A stretch of DNA of 50,903 nucleotides from Alphaproteobacteria bacterium (GCA_947462105.1 CANHNJ010000018.1:1-50903); one strand, 5' to 3'; shown: positions 13,864 to 22,423, counted from the stretch's first letter. Notes: a model not told the origin generated them from the sequence alone. Numbers and translations are program-made.

Positions 13864-14795
13864 CCCCGCGCATCGCCGTGCTGGTGCCCTGCTACAATGA
13901 AGAAACCGCCATTGCGGCGGTGGTGCGGGATTTCCGTGCAGCGCTGCCGGGCGCCATCGTCTATGTCTATGACAACAATTCGCGCGACCGCACCGTCGAT
14001 GTCGCGCGGGAAGCCGGTGCCGTGGTGCGCACCGAGCCGCGCCAGGGCAAGGGCAATGTCGTGCGCCGCATGTTCGCCGACATCGAGGCCGACATCTATG
14101 TGCTGGTGGATGGCGACGACACCTATGATGCGGGCGCAAGCCCCCGCATGGTGCAGGCCATGCTGGACAGCAGTTGCGACCTGCTGACAGCCTGCCGCAT
14201 CCATACCGACGCCGCCGCCTATCGCCCCGGCCATGTGCTGGGCAACCGGTTTCTCACCGGCCTGACCGCCCGGCTGTTCAGCGTCAAGCTGCCGGACATG
14301 CTGTCGGGCTATCGCGTCTTCTCGCGCCGTTTCGTCAAGAGTTTCCCGTTCACGGCCGAAGGCTTCGGCATCGAGACCGAACTCACCGTCCATGCCGTGC
14401 GGCTGATGATGCCGATGGAATCCATGGACACGCGCTACAAGGAGCGGCCTGTCGGTTCGGTGTCGAAGCTCAACACCTGGCGCGATGGCTGGCGCATCCT
14501 CAAGACCATCGGCCATCTGGTGCGCGAGGAACGGCCGCTGATCTTCTTCTCGGCCGGGTTCGCCGTTCTGGTGCTGCTGTCGGTGGCGACCGCGCTGCCG
14601 GTGGTGCATGAATATATCCAGACCGGCCAGGTGCCACGCCTGCCCACCGCCATTCTCGCCACCGGCCTGATGCTGCTGGCCTTCCTGTCGCTGACCTGCG
14701 GCCTGATCCTGGACACGGTGACGCGCGGGCGCTGGGAGCAGAAGCGCATGTCGTATCTGGCTATTCCCGGTCCCGGCGACCTGACGCCACCCTGA
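13860..14795 (+). CDS. GT2-family glycosyltransferase (GtrB/DPM1-like)
   Basis: The protein has 311 residues. It begins TPRIAVLVPCYNEETAIAAV and has the GT-A metal site LVDGDDTYDAGAS (about residues 82-94). The acceptor-side segment RPVGSVSKLNTWRDGWRILK follows, then two C-terminal membrane helices (about 225-250 and 265-290). That architecture matches enzymes charging polyprenyl phosphate with glucose, mannose or aminoarabinose on the cytoplasmic face. It is joined to both neighbours by overlapping codons (ATGA at 13860, TGATG at 14793), so the three genes are one operon with GtrA as presumed flippase. Confidence 0.8.
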   Translation: MTPRIAVLVPCYNEETAIAAVVRDFRAALPGAIVYVYDNNSRDRTVDVAREAGAVVRTEPRQGKGNVVRRMFADIEADIYVLVDGDDTYDAGASPRMVQAMLDSSCDLLTACRIHTDAAAYRPGHVLGNRFLTGLTARLFSVKLPDMLSGYRVFSRRFVKSFPFTAEGFGIETELTVHAVRLMMPMESMDTRYKERPVGSVSKLNTWRDGWRILKTIGHLVREERPLIFFSAGFAVLVLLSVATALPVVHEYIQTGQVPRLPTAILATGLMLLAFLSLTCGLILDTVTRGRWEQKRMSYLAIPGPGDLTPP

Positions 14796-15238
14796 TGCTG
14801 AACGCTGCCATGCGCTGGCTGCTGCGCCATTCCTTCATCCGCTTTGGACTGGTGGGCGCGGGCGGATATGTGGTCGATGCCGGTGTGCTGGGACTGACGA
14901 CGGGGCAGTTCGGTTTCGATCCCTATCGCGGACGCGCCATCGCCGTCGCCATCGCCATGACCGCCACCTGGCTGGGCAATCGCTATCTGACATTTGCGGC
15001 GCAGCGGGCGCGCGGCAGTGTTTCGGCGATTGCGCAGGAGGCGCTGAAGTTTGCGGGCGCCAACCTGATCGGCGCTGCCGTCAGTTATGGCACCTATGCC
15101 GCGCTGGTGCGCTATGCGGCCGGACCCTGGAACAACGTTTTCGCGGCACAGGCGATCGGCGTGCTGGCAGGGCTGGTGTTCAACTTTACCTTGTCGCGCA
15201 CGCTGGTCTTCCGGAACGGCGGCCCCGCGAAGTTGTAG
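14795..15238 (+). CDS. GtrA-family membrane protein (polyprenyl-sugar flippase-like)
   Basis: The protein has 147 residues and four predicted membrane helices. The first helix pair begins FIRFGLVGAGGYVVDAGVLG and the end is VFNFTLSRTLVFRN, a classic GtrA signature. GtrA proteins are thought to move lipid-linked sugars to the periplasmic side for a membrane glycosyltransferase. Here the GT2 gene just upstream would charge the carrier and the polytopic protein before it would use it. The last codons (GGPAKL) lie inside a dispersed palindromic repeat at 15220-15262, so the C-terminus was probably rewritten by that repeat. Confidence 0.82.
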   Translation: MLNAAMRWLLRHSFIRFGLVGAGGYVVDAGVLGLTTGQFGFDPYRGRAIAVAIAMTATWLGNRYLTFAAQRARGSVSAIAQEALKFAGANLIGAAVSYGTYAALVRYAAGPWNNVFAAQAIGVLAGLVFNFTLSRTLVFRNGGPAKL

Positions 15239-15262
15239 ACTTCGCGTCAGGCCGCGCGACCA
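15220..15262 (-). repeat. Dispersed palindromic repeat family 2, copy B
   Basis: On the minus strand this reads TGGTCGCGCGGCCTGACGCG, a short variable middle, then CTTCGCGGGGCCG. It is identical in both arms (22 and 13 bases) to 30830-30874 on the plus strand, and only the 8-10 base middle differs. The arms can partly fold on each other. It covers the end of gtrA and the gap before modC. Confidence 0.7.
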
Positions 15263-15263
15263 C

Positions 15264-16316
15264 TTAAGAATCAACCGTAACGCTTTTGACGATGGCGAAG
15301 ACCGGCAGGCCCGGCGCCAGCGCCAGCCGTTGCGCCGAGGCCGTCGTGATCCGCGCCAGCAGCCAGGCGTCACCCGCCTGCAAGGCGATCTCGGCGATGT
15401 CGCCTTTCACAGTCACCTGCACCACCGTGACGCGCAGGATGTTGTTGGCGCTGATCTCCTTGGGCTGAACCCGGGCGATCAGGATGTCGTCGGCCGCCAG
15501 CCGCACCCGCAGCTTGGTGCCCGGCGCCGCCGCCACCGTCACTGCCAGCCGTCCATTGTCGAAAGCCAGTTCGGTCAGACCATCCTCGCGCGGACCCAGC
15601 GACACCGCATCCAGCACCGCGCCCAGTATTCCACCTTGGCCGCCCAGACCCGGCAGGGTTTCGCCCGGCGGCCCTTGCAGGGCAACGCGGCCCTTTTCCA
15701 GCAACACCACATGATCGGCCAGCCGCGCCACCTCGTCGACCTGGTGGCTGACATAGAGCATCGGCACCCCGGCTTCGTCGCGCAGCCGTTCCAGGTAAGG
15801 CAGGATTTCGCCCCGGCGTGGCGCATCGAGGGACGCCAGCGGTTCGTCCAGCAGCAATATCTCCGGCGACGCCAGCAGCGCCCGGCCCAGCGCCACGCGC
15901 GCCTTCTCGCCACCCGATAAAGTGCGGGGACGCCGATCCAGCAGCTTGCCCAGTCCCAGCAGCGCAATCACATGTGCCACGTCTTTCTCGTCCGCGCGCG
16001 CCGGCGCGCGCCGCCAGCCATAGCGCAGATTCTTTTCCACGCTCATGTGCGGGAACAGCCGCGCCTCCTGGAACACCAACCCGGCGCGGCGTTGCTGCGG
16101 CGGCAAGAAGATCTTTTCATCCGTGTCGGTGAGGACGCGGCCATTCAGCACCACACGGCCATGACCGGGCTTCAGCAGGCCGGCCACCGCCGCCACGATG
16201 CTGCTTTTGCCCGCGCCCGACGCGCCGAACAGTGCCGTGACGCCGCCTTCCGCCACGAAGGCGGCGTCGAGCGTGAAATCGCCCAGCCTGTGCTTCAGCG
16301 CAATTTCCAGGCTCAT
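15264..16316 (-). CDS. modC: Molybdate ABC transporter ATP-binding protein
   Basis: The protein has 350 residues. The ABC ATPase part has Walker A GASGAGKSS (about 31-39), the signature LSGGEKAR, Walker B ILLLDEPLASLD and the switch His in YVSHQVDE. The C-terminal third, from about residue 240, carries a TOBE/MOP domain (KEISANNILRVTVVQ and VKGDIAEIALQAG) that binds oxyanion and is diagnostic of ModC. The start overlaps the modB stop in ATGA. Together with ModB it imports molybdate, or tungstate, for molybdopterin enzymes. No binding-protein gene modA is next to it. Confidence 0.9.
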   Translation of the reverse strand: MSLEIALKHRLGDFTLDAAFVAEGGVTALFGASGAGKSSIVAAVAGLLKPGHGRVVLNGRVLTDTDEKIFLPPQQRRAGLVFQEARLFPHMSVEKNLRYGWRRAPARADEKDVAHVIALLGLGKLLDRRPRTLSGGEKARVALGRALLASPEILLLDEPLASLDAPRRGEILPYLERLRDEAGVPMLYVSHQVDEVARLADHVVLLEKGRVALQGPPGETLPGLGGQGGILGAVLDAVSLGPREDGLTELAFDNGRLAVTVAAAPGTKLRVRLAADDILIARVQPKEISANNILRVTVVQVTVKGDIAEIALQAGDAWLLARITTASAQRLALAPGLPVFAIVKSVTVDS

Positions 16317-17005
16317 CGCACGGCCCGCCGCTGCAGTCTCTGCGCCACCACCATGAAGACCAGCGCCAGCCCGATGGAGAGGCTGGCCAGCCGCATCGCT
16401 GCGGTTTCGCCACCCGGTTGCTGCAAGGCACTGTAGATGGCCAGCGGCAGGGTCTGGGTCTCACCCGGGATATTGGACACAAAGGTGATGATGGCGCCGA
16501 ACTCGCCCAGGCAGGCGGCAAAAGCGGTGACGGCACCCGCGATCATGCCGGGCAATGCCAGCGGTAGGGTGATGCTGACAAGGCGATCCCACCAGCCCGC
16601 GCCCAGGGTAGCGGCGGCGTCATCCAGGCCGTTATCGCGCGCCTCGAGCACCAGGCGAATGGCGCGGACCTGAAAGGGGAAGCTGAGAATGGCGCTGGCC
16701 AGAGCCGCACCGCTCCAGTGGAAGACGAAGCGGATGCCGAAATTTTCCGCCAAGAAGGCGCCCAGCCCGGCACGGGTGCCCAGCAGGACCAGCAGCAGGA
16801 AACCCAGCGCCACCGGTGGCAACACCAGCGGCAGGTGCACGATGCCATCCAGCAGGGTCTTGCCGAAGAAACGGCCGCGCGCCAGCAGCAGTGCCGTGGC
16901 GAAGGCGAAGGGTAGCGCCACCGCAACCGCCACGCCCGCGATGCGCAGTGACAAAAGCACGGCTTCGATCTCGGCGGGCGTCAACTGGAATTGAATCGGC
17001 GGCAT
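16313..17005 (-). CDS. modB: Molybdate ABC transporter permease
   Basis: The protein has 230 residues and five to six membrane helices. The coupling loop AATLGAGWWDRLVSITLPLA (EAA motif region, about residues 145-165) contacts ModC. It starts MPPIQFQLTPAEIEAVLLSL, the usual ModB opening. The upstream neighbour is divergent only 43 bases away, so modA is absent from its common place in front of modB. A solute-binding protein encoded elsewhere is required for function. Confidence 0.88.
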   Translation of the reverse strand: MPPIQFQLTPAEIEAVLLSLRIAGVAVAVALPFAFATALLLARGRFFGKTLLDGIVHLPLVLPPVALGFLLLVLLGTRAGLGAFLAENFGIRFVFHWSGAALASAILSFPFQVRAIRLVLEARDNGLDDAAATLGAGWWDRLVSITLPLALPGMIAGAVTAFAACLGEFGAIITFVSNIPGETQTLPLAIYSALQQPGGETAAMRLASLSIGLALVFMVVAQRLQRRAVR

Positions 17006-17048
17006 GCCTGCTTATAGCGGATGGAACGCTGTCCGGTTAATCTTCGTC

Positions 17049-18629
17049 ATGCGCCTTGGCCTGCTCTCCACCTGTTTCGTCCTGGCCCTGGCGGCGACCC
17101 CGGCCCGAGCCGATACGCTGTACCGCGTGCTGGGTGACCGCTGGACGCCAGCCGATGAGCGCGGTTATGGCGAATTCCTGGCCGCCATCGGCACCAGTGG
17201 TTGCCGCACCATCGATGCCTGCCTGAAAGGCGCGGCTAATCCGTTCCGCGCCTCCGATCCGCCCGGCGTCACTTTCCGCGGCGACTGTGCCGACCTGCCC
17301 TATTATCTACGCTTCTATTATGCTTGGAAGCGCGGCCTGCCCTTTTCCTATGTCAGGCGGGTTTCGCCGCGTGGGCGCGCCCGCGACATCCGTTACAGCG
17401 CGGGCGGCAACCAGGTATCGGCCCGGCGCGATCTGGCCAGCGGCATGGATGCGCTGTCGGTTCTGAACCATCTGCGGGATTATATTTCCTCGGCCACCTA
17501 CCGCATGGACCCGGAACTGGAGGGGCAGGATTTTTACTCGCCCGCCCTCGATGCGAAAGGCATCCGGCCCGGCACCACCATCTACGATCCCAACGGCCAC
17601 CTGGCGGTGGTGTATCGCGTCGAGCGTGATGGCCGTATCCATTATATCGACGCCCATCCCGACAATTCGCTGACCCGTGGCTATTACGATCTGCGCTTTG
17701 TGCGCGCTTCGCCCGGCATGGGCGCGGGCTTCAAGAACTGGCGGCCGTTGCACCTCCAGAATGCGCGTCGGCTGGACGGCGTGCTGTTCGGCGGCAAGGT
17801 GACGCTGGCCGCCAACGCCGCGATTCCCGATTTCGCCCTGACGCAATATTATGGCACCGGGCCAAGGCCCGAAAACTGGCGCAGCGGCGCCTTCATGCTG
17901 CAAGGCAAGCGGCTGGATTATTATGACTATGTCCGCGCCGCGCTCAGCGGCGGCAGCCTGAATTTCGATCCCGTCCGCGAAGTCGCCGACATGGTGGCGT
18001 CAAACTGCGCCGACCTGGGCTATCGTGCCGAGGCGGTGGACATGGCGCTGGCGGCGGGCCTGCAAAACCGGCCGCAGCCGGAACGGTTGCCGTCCAACAT
18101 CTATGGCACCGATGGTGACTGGGAAACCTATTCCACGCCCTCGCGCGACGCCCGGCTCAAGACCGCCTTTCGCAACCTGCGCGACATGGCGGGACGCTTC
18201 CTGAAGCTGTGGCGGGCCCGCGATCCCAGCCTGACCTATCGTGGCGCCAACCTGGCCGCCGACATGCTCCAGGCCCATGACAGCGTGGCCGCCGCCTGCC
18301 GCATCGGCTATTCCCGCAGCGACGGCAGCCGCGTGATGCTGGGCTATGAGGAGGCGCGGCAACGCCTGTTCCGCATGTCGTTTGATCCCTATCACTGCGT
18401 CGAGGCGCGCTGGGGCGCGCTGGGCACTGAAGCCGCCAGTTGCCGTGACGGCGCTACCAAGCGTGCCTGGTATGTGGCGGAGCAGCGCCTGCGCAATCAG
18501 ACCGACCGCACCTATGAAGCACGGATGGATTTCAGCCTGCGCGAACTGGGAGCCGGTTCCGGCGGGATCGCAACCGCGCCCGATACCGATGTGCGCAGTC
18601 TGTTGCTGCAGGTAGCGCGAACGCCATAA
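17049..18629 (+). CDS. Exported protein with a papain-like (NlpC/P60-type) hydrolase signature
   Basis: The protein has 526 residues from ATG 17049. A signal peptide covers about residues 1-22 (MRLGLLSTCFVLALAATPAR-AD). I do not recognise a named family. Residues 78-84, RGDCADL, and 182-187, NGHLAV, followed by HYIDAHPDNS (198-207), have the order Cys, His, Asp used by NlpC/P60 and transglutaminase-like peptidases. Cys80 and His183 would be the catalytic pair. The C-terminal half (about 270-526) is helical and charged with no known motif. A cell-wall amidase or peptidase role is an inference. It is read divergently from modB and converges on the TPR gene. Confidence 0.6.
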   Translation: MRLGLLSTCFVLALAATPARADTLYRVLGDRWTPADERGYGEFLAAIGTSGCRTIDACLKGAANPFRASDPPGVTFRGDCADLPYYLRFYYAWKRGLPFSYVRRVSPRGRARDIRYSAGGNQVSARRDLASGMDALSVLNHLRDYISSATYRMDPELEGQDFYSPALDAKGIRPGTTIYDPNGHLAVVYRVERDGRIHYIDAHPDNSLTRGYYDLRFVRASPGMGAGFKNWRPLHLQNARRLDGVLFGGKVTLAANAAIPDFALTQYYGTGPRPENWRSGAFMLQGKRLDYYDYVRAALSGGSLNFDPVREVADMVASNCADLGYRAEAVDMALAAGLQNRPQPERLPSNIYGTDGDWETYSTPSRDARLKTAFRNLRDMAGRFLKLWRARDPSLTYRGANLAADMLQAHDSVAAACRIGYSRSDGSRVMLGYEEARQRLFRMSFDPYHCVEARWGALGTEAASCRDGATKRAWYVAEQRLRNQTDRTYEARMDFSLRELGAGSGGIATAPDTDVRSLLLQVARTP

Positions 18630-18633
18630 ACGA

Positions 18634-18660
18634 AAACGGACGCCACAAGGGCGCCCGTTT
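18634..18660. terminator. Bidirectional terminator between convergent genes
   Basis: AAACGG-A-CGCC pairs with GGCG-C-CCGTTT (18634-18644 with 18650-18660) around ACAAG. A-rich sequence precedes the stem and T residues follow it. It can end both the rightward hydrolase-like gene and the leftward tonB operon, though the latter stops 47 bases earlier on its own strand. Confidence 0.6.
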
Positions 18661-18706
18661 CCGTTCCATCACTGCCCCGCTTACTGGCGGGCGCAGCATA
18701 CATACC

Positions 18707-19909
18707 TTAGCGGCGACGATTTCCCCGGCGACCCGAGCGATCATCGCCTGCATCCGGAGCAGCAACGACTGCCGACATGCCAGAACGTGCGAAGGTGGTG
18801 TAAAGCTTAGCGATCATCTCGTCCGCCGGGTTGCCCTTGACCGCACCAAAGGCGCGGATCGCATCGGGCTTCTGGCCGGCGGCCAGATAGGCGGCGCCCA
18901 GACGAACCTGCGCGTCGGACGGATTGGACGGCTTCTTGGCGATGCCAGCCTGGATGGTGGCGATGGCTTCATTGGCCTTGCCCTGGGCGACTTCCTGCTG
19001 GCCGATCTCGATCAGCTGGTCGCCATTGGCCGTGGCGCGCACCTTGGCGGCATTGGCATTGGCTTCAGTGTTGCGATCGGTCGCCAGCTTCAGCAGGCGG
19101 TTGCTGCGGTCGTTGGCGGGCAGGATCTTGTCGGCAACACCCTTGTTGACCACCATGATCGCCTCGGCCGGAACGCGGCGCACCAGCGCGATCTGGGCAT
19201 AGGTCATCACATCATCCGGGGTCTTCAGGTTGCCGGTCAGCGACTTGAGACGATAAAGGTCCAGCGTGTTCCAGTCCTTCAGGCCGCGCGAACGCTCGGC
19301 CAGCTTCAGCAGGCTGGCCCAGTATTCCGGCTTGCCGGTGCGGGCGACCAGCTGCTCCAGCGCATTGCGCTCGGCAACTTCGTCATGGGCGTCATAAGCG
19401 CAGCGCTGCAGCAGCTGCAGGCCGTTCTCGCCACCGGCGCCGGCACCGAGATTGTTGCGAATGTAGCTCATGCAGCCCTTGGCATCACTGAGCTTGTAGT
19501 AGGCCTGGGCAATCACCAGCATGGACTGGGCGTCGAGGGCGTTGTTCTTGCGCAGCCCATCGCCACCGGCGATGACTTCGCGCCAGCGGCCGGCGCCGGC
19601 GTCGGCGGCGAACTTGGCCTTGGCACCCAGCGCACCACCGATCGAGGCATCGCCTGACTTGACGGCGACATACTGCTTCATCTGGTTGACGACGTTGTTC
19701 TCGGCCGGGGTCTTGGCGGCAGCGGCGGCGGTGTCGAGACGCGACATCGCTTCGCGATACTTGCCAGAGTCGGCGAGCTGGCGAGCTTCCTGCAGCGGAC
19801 GGCCAACAGCCGAACTCACGCTGGTCTGGGCCGACACCATAGTGGTACCAAACATGGCGCCGCCGATAAGAAACGCCGCAGTGGCGGCGCGCAGATTACG
19901 AACGTTCAT
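18707..19909 (-). CDS. Exported TPR-repeat protein, last gene of the tonB-exb operon
   Basis: The protein has 400 residues from ATG 19909, preceded by a strong GAGAGAGG ribosome site. The signal peptide is MNVRNLRAATAAFLIGGAMF...SAQ. The rest is helical and contains TPR-like pairs, such as RPLQEARQLADSGKYREAMS (about 37-56) and DAQVRLGAAYLAAGQKPDAI near the end, followed by a basic RSGRRGNRRR tail. Periplasmic TPR proteins encoded with ExbBD/TonB sets are known in alphaproteobacteria and may hold the energy-transducing complex together. That role is inferred from position. Confidence 0.7.
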   Translation of the reverse strand: MNVRNLRAATAAFLIGGAMFGTTMVSAQTSVSSAVGRPLQEARQLADSGKYREAMSRLDTAAAAAKTPAENNVVNQMKQYVAVKSGDASIGGALGAKAKFAADAGAGRWREVIAGGDGLRKNNALDAQSMLVIAQAYYKLSDAKGCMSYIRNNLGAGAGGENGLQLLQRCAYDAHDEVAERNALEQLVARTGKPEYWASLLKLAERSRGLKDWNTLDLYRLKSLTGNLKTPDDVMTYAQIALVRRVPAEAIMVVNKGVADKILPANDRSNRLLKLATDRNTEANANAAKVRATANGDQLIEIGQQEVAQGKANEAIATIQAGIAKKPSNPSDAQVRLGAAYLAAGQKPDAIRAFGAVKGNPADEMIAKLYTTFARSGMSAVVAAPDAGDDRSGRRGNRRR

Positions 19910-20004
19910 CGCAAGACCTCTCTCAAGAGCAGTTTGGGGGTCGCAGGGATCGTCCCCGCGGCCCCCAACCACGAATGCGTCCCTCGGGACTATTTATACT
20001 GTAA

Positions 20005-20421
20005 TTACTGGTACTGGTCGATGCCAACAAAGCCGATCTTGGTCACGCCCAGGCGCTGTGCATGTGCGAGAACTTCGGCGACGCGGTCATAGCTGGCCAG
20101 ACGGTTCGGCGCGACATGGATTTCCGGCTGCACCTGCGCCTCGGCGGCGTTCTTCAGATAACCATCGAGCTGGCCCAGCGAGATCGCCTCGGCGTTCCAG
20201 GTGATGGTGCCGTCGAAGTCGATGACCAGGTCCACCGTCTCGGGCGGGGTCGGCGGCGGCGCATTGTTCGGGCGCGGCATGTCCAGCTTCACTGCGTGCG
20301 TCTGCATCGGGATGGTGATGATCAGCAGCGTCAGCAGCACGAGCATCACGTCGATCAGCGGCGTGGTGTTCATTTCGACGACTGGTTCGCCTTCGCCGCC
20401 AGAACCAACATTCATTGCCAT
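20005..20421 (-). CDS. exbD: ExbD-family proton-channel protein (second copy)
   Basis: The protein has 138 residues. It has a short cytoplasmic start and one membrane helix with the proton-carrying Asp in TPLIDVMLVLLTLLI (about residues 20-34). A periplasmic domain ends LAHAQRLGVTKIGFVGIDQY. It works with ExbB to drive TonB by proton flow. A second exbD lies 60 bases upstream in the same operon, so the two may form mixed dimers or serve different transducers. AAAGG precedes the ATG. Confidence 0.88.
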   Translation of the reverse strand: MAMNVGSGGEGEPVVEMNTTPLIDVMLVLLTLLIITIPMQTHAVKLDMPRPNNAPPPTPPETVDLVIDFDGTITWNAEAISLGQLDGYLKNAAEAQVQPEIHVAPNRLASYDRVAEVLAHAQRLGVTKIGFVGIDQYQ

Positions 20422-20481
20422 GGTCGTGTACCTTTAATTTGGTAAAGCGGCGGCGAACCCGAAGGTCCGCCGCCATTTGCC

Positions 20482-20919
20482 TTAGTTGAGTGCGGCCGGA
20501 AGGGTGATGAAGCCCACCTTCACGATCGCGGCCTGCTGGCAGGCCAGGATCAGACGGCCAACCGTCTCGAAGCGCACGCTGCGGTCAGCGCGAATGTGCA
20601 CTTCCGGGAAGTTGCCGTCGGTGACGGCCTTCTGCCGTTCGATCAGGCGATCACGCACTTCCGAAGAATCAACAGGCACATTGTTGAAATACACCTGCTC
20701 GTTCCGGTCCACCGCGAGCACGATGTTCTCGGGCTTGGTTTCCGTCACGATATTGCGCTGGTTCGGCAGCTGCAGCGGGATGTTCTGCACGACCACGGGG
20801 ATCGTGACCAGGAAGATCACCAGAAGCACCAGCATCACGTCCACCAGAGGGGTGGTGTTGATGGCGGTGTTCAGTTCCGCTTCGTCTGATTCACCAGAGT
20901 GTTGAACGTCGAGAGCCAT
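20482..20919 (-). CDS. exbD: ExbD-family proton-channel protein (first copy)
   Basis: The protein has 145 residues from ATG 20919, with GGAGA nine bases ahead; a longer frame would run into the exbB end. The helix has the essential Asp in TTPLVDVMLVLLVIFLVTIP (about 22-41). The periplasmic part is more charged (RDRLIERQKAVTDGNFPEVH) than in its downstream sister, and the two are clearly diverged. Both keep the Asp, so neither is obviously dead. Confidence 0.88.
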   Translation of the reverse strand: MALDVQHSGESDEAELNTAINTTPLVDVMLVLLVIFLVTIPVVVQNIPLQLPNQRNIVTETKPENIVLAVDRNEQVYFNNVPVDSSEVRDRLIERQKAVTDGNFPEVHIRADRSVRFETVGRLILACQQAAIVKVGFITLPAALN

Positions 20920-20950
20920 TTTTCGGTCTCCAGGTAAGCCTGTTGCTGGC

Positions 20951-21706
20951 TTACTTGCTCTTGGTGATGAGATACGCCTGCAGGTCGCCAGCGAAGCCAC
21001 GGAGCTTCTCGGTGATGACCTTGTTGCGGCGGATCAGCAGGTTGTAGAGCAGCACGGCCGGAACGGCGGCGATCAAGCCGATGGCGGTCATGATCAGCGC
21101 TTCACCGACGGGGCCGGCAACCTTGTCGATCGACATCTGACCGGCAACGCCGATCGAGATCAGGGCTTCCAGAATGCCCCACACGGTGCCGACCAGACCC
21201 ACGAAGGGCGCGGTCGAACCGACCGAGGCGAGGAAGGACACGCCGCCGGCGAGACGGCCATTGGCATCTTCCAGCTGGCGGGTCAGCGACATCGCGATCC
21301 AGTCGTTCAGGCCCACCAGGGTGGTGCCGCCCTGGCTGGCCTTGTGGCCGGCTTCGGCGACGGCGCGGAACACGCTGTTCTTCGGCAGCTTCTCGATGCC
21401 CTCCGACAGGGTGCCCGAGGTCCAGAACTTCTTCTCCAGGATCTTGGCCTGGGTGAGGATGCGCTGCTGCTCGAGGAACTTCATGACGGCGATGTACCAG
21501 GTACCGATCGACATGATGACCAGCACGGCCAGGATGCTCAGCTGCACGGGGTTACCGCGCTCGAGAATGTGGACGAAGCCGTAGGGGTTCGACGTCGCGG
21601 CGGCAGGCGCCGCAGCGGCGGCTTCCTGGGCGAAGGCGGGACCGACGACGATGGCAGTGGCGGCGGTCACGACAGCGGCCGCGATCATCAGATGCTTGGA
21701 ATTCAT
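20951..21706 (-). CDS. exbB: ExbB/TolQ-family proton channel
   Basis: The protein has 251 residues with an N-terminal signal-like helix and an Ala-rich stretch (AQEAAAAAPAAATSNP) before the first channel helix at about residue 50. The MotA/TolQ/ExbB core includes ASVGSTAPFVGLVGTVWGIL (about 160-179) and GEALIMTAIGLIAAVPAVL. The extended N-terminus matches ExbB of operons where tonB comes first. GGAG lies before the start. It forms the channel with the two ExbD proteins encoded next. Confidence 0.9.
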   Translation of the reverse strand: MNSKHLMIAAAVVTAATAIVVGPAFAQEAAAAAPAAATSNPYGFVHILERGNPVQLSILAVLVIMSIGTWYIAVMKFLEQQRILTQAKILEKKFWTSGTLSEGIEKLPKNSVFRAVAEAGHKASQGGTTLVGLNDWIAMSLTRQLEDANGRLAGGVSFLASVGSTAPFVGLVGTVWGILEALISIGVAGQMSIDKVAGPVGEALIMTAIGLIAAVPAVLLYNLLIRRNKVITEKLRGFAGDLQAYLITKSK

Positions 21707-21751
21707 TTTCGTTACTCCGTGCTTATAGCTTTAGAAGGTTTCAGAAGTTGA

Positions 21752-22423
21752 TTATCGGGCGTCCAGCAGGTTCCACACGACGCGAACCGCAGTGCGCGCT
21801 TCAGTCGCCTGGCCATTCTGGGTGGGGGGCTCCCACTTCCAACGTGACTTGACGTGATCGCAGCCGGCGTCGTCCAGACGCTTGGAACCGCTCGTCTTGG
21901 TGACTTCACAGGCCGTGACATCGCCGGTGGTGTTGATGGTCACCATCATTTCAACCGTGCCCTGCTCACCCAGACGCTGGGAGATGGTCGGATAGACCGG
22001 CTTGGTGTGCGTGCGCATGATCTGCGTGAGCTTGGTCGGCGCGGGCGGCGGCGGCGCGGGCGGTGCCGGATTGGCCGGCGGCGGCACGGGCGGACGCACG
22101 GTGGTGGTCACGATCGCGTTGTTCGACGGCGGCGCGTCCACGGCAATGGAGATATCCGGCGGCGGCACGAAGGGCGGCGGCGGCTTCACCACATCCGGCG
22201 GCGGCGGCGGCGGAGCCTTCGGCTCGACCTTCAGCTCTTCGACAGTGGCCTTGAGGTCTTCCAGCTTCTTCTCGATCTCGCCGGCAGTCATGCCGAGGAT
22301 AAGGAGAGCGCCGAAAGCAAGGTGGACGCCGGCGACGACAATCATGCCGCCGAAACGGCGCGGCGCGAGCTGCGCGGCGCTACCACCCATAGTGCTGCGT
22401 AAATCGTGTGCTGGCTGTTCCAT
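21752..22423 (-). CDS. tonB: TonB-type energy transducer
   Basis: The protein has 223 residues. One membrane anchor lies at about 26-46 (MIVVAGVHLAFGALLILGMT). A Pro-rich span of about 70 residues (KAPPPPPPDVVKPPPPFVPP and on) would cross the periplasm. The C-terminal TonB domain starts at PVYPTISQRLGEQGTVEMMV and ends AVRVVWNLLDAR. It transmits energy from ExbBD to outer-membrane receptors, for which the window offers an intact candidate at 36642. It heads the operon tonB-exbB-exbD-exbD-TPR. A GC-rich hairpin sits in its leader. Confidence 0.88.
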   Translation of the reverse strand: MEQPAHDLRSTMGGSAAQLAPRRFGGMIVVAGVHLAFGALLILGMTAGEIEKKLEDLKATVEELKVEPKAPPPPPPDVVKPPPPFVPPPDISIAVDAPPSNNAIVTTTVRPPVPPPANPAPPAPPPPAPTKLTQIMRTHTKPVYPTISQRLGEQGTVEMMVTINTTGDVTACEVTKTSGSKRLDDAGCDHVKSRWKWEPPTQNGQATEARTAVRVVWNLLDAR

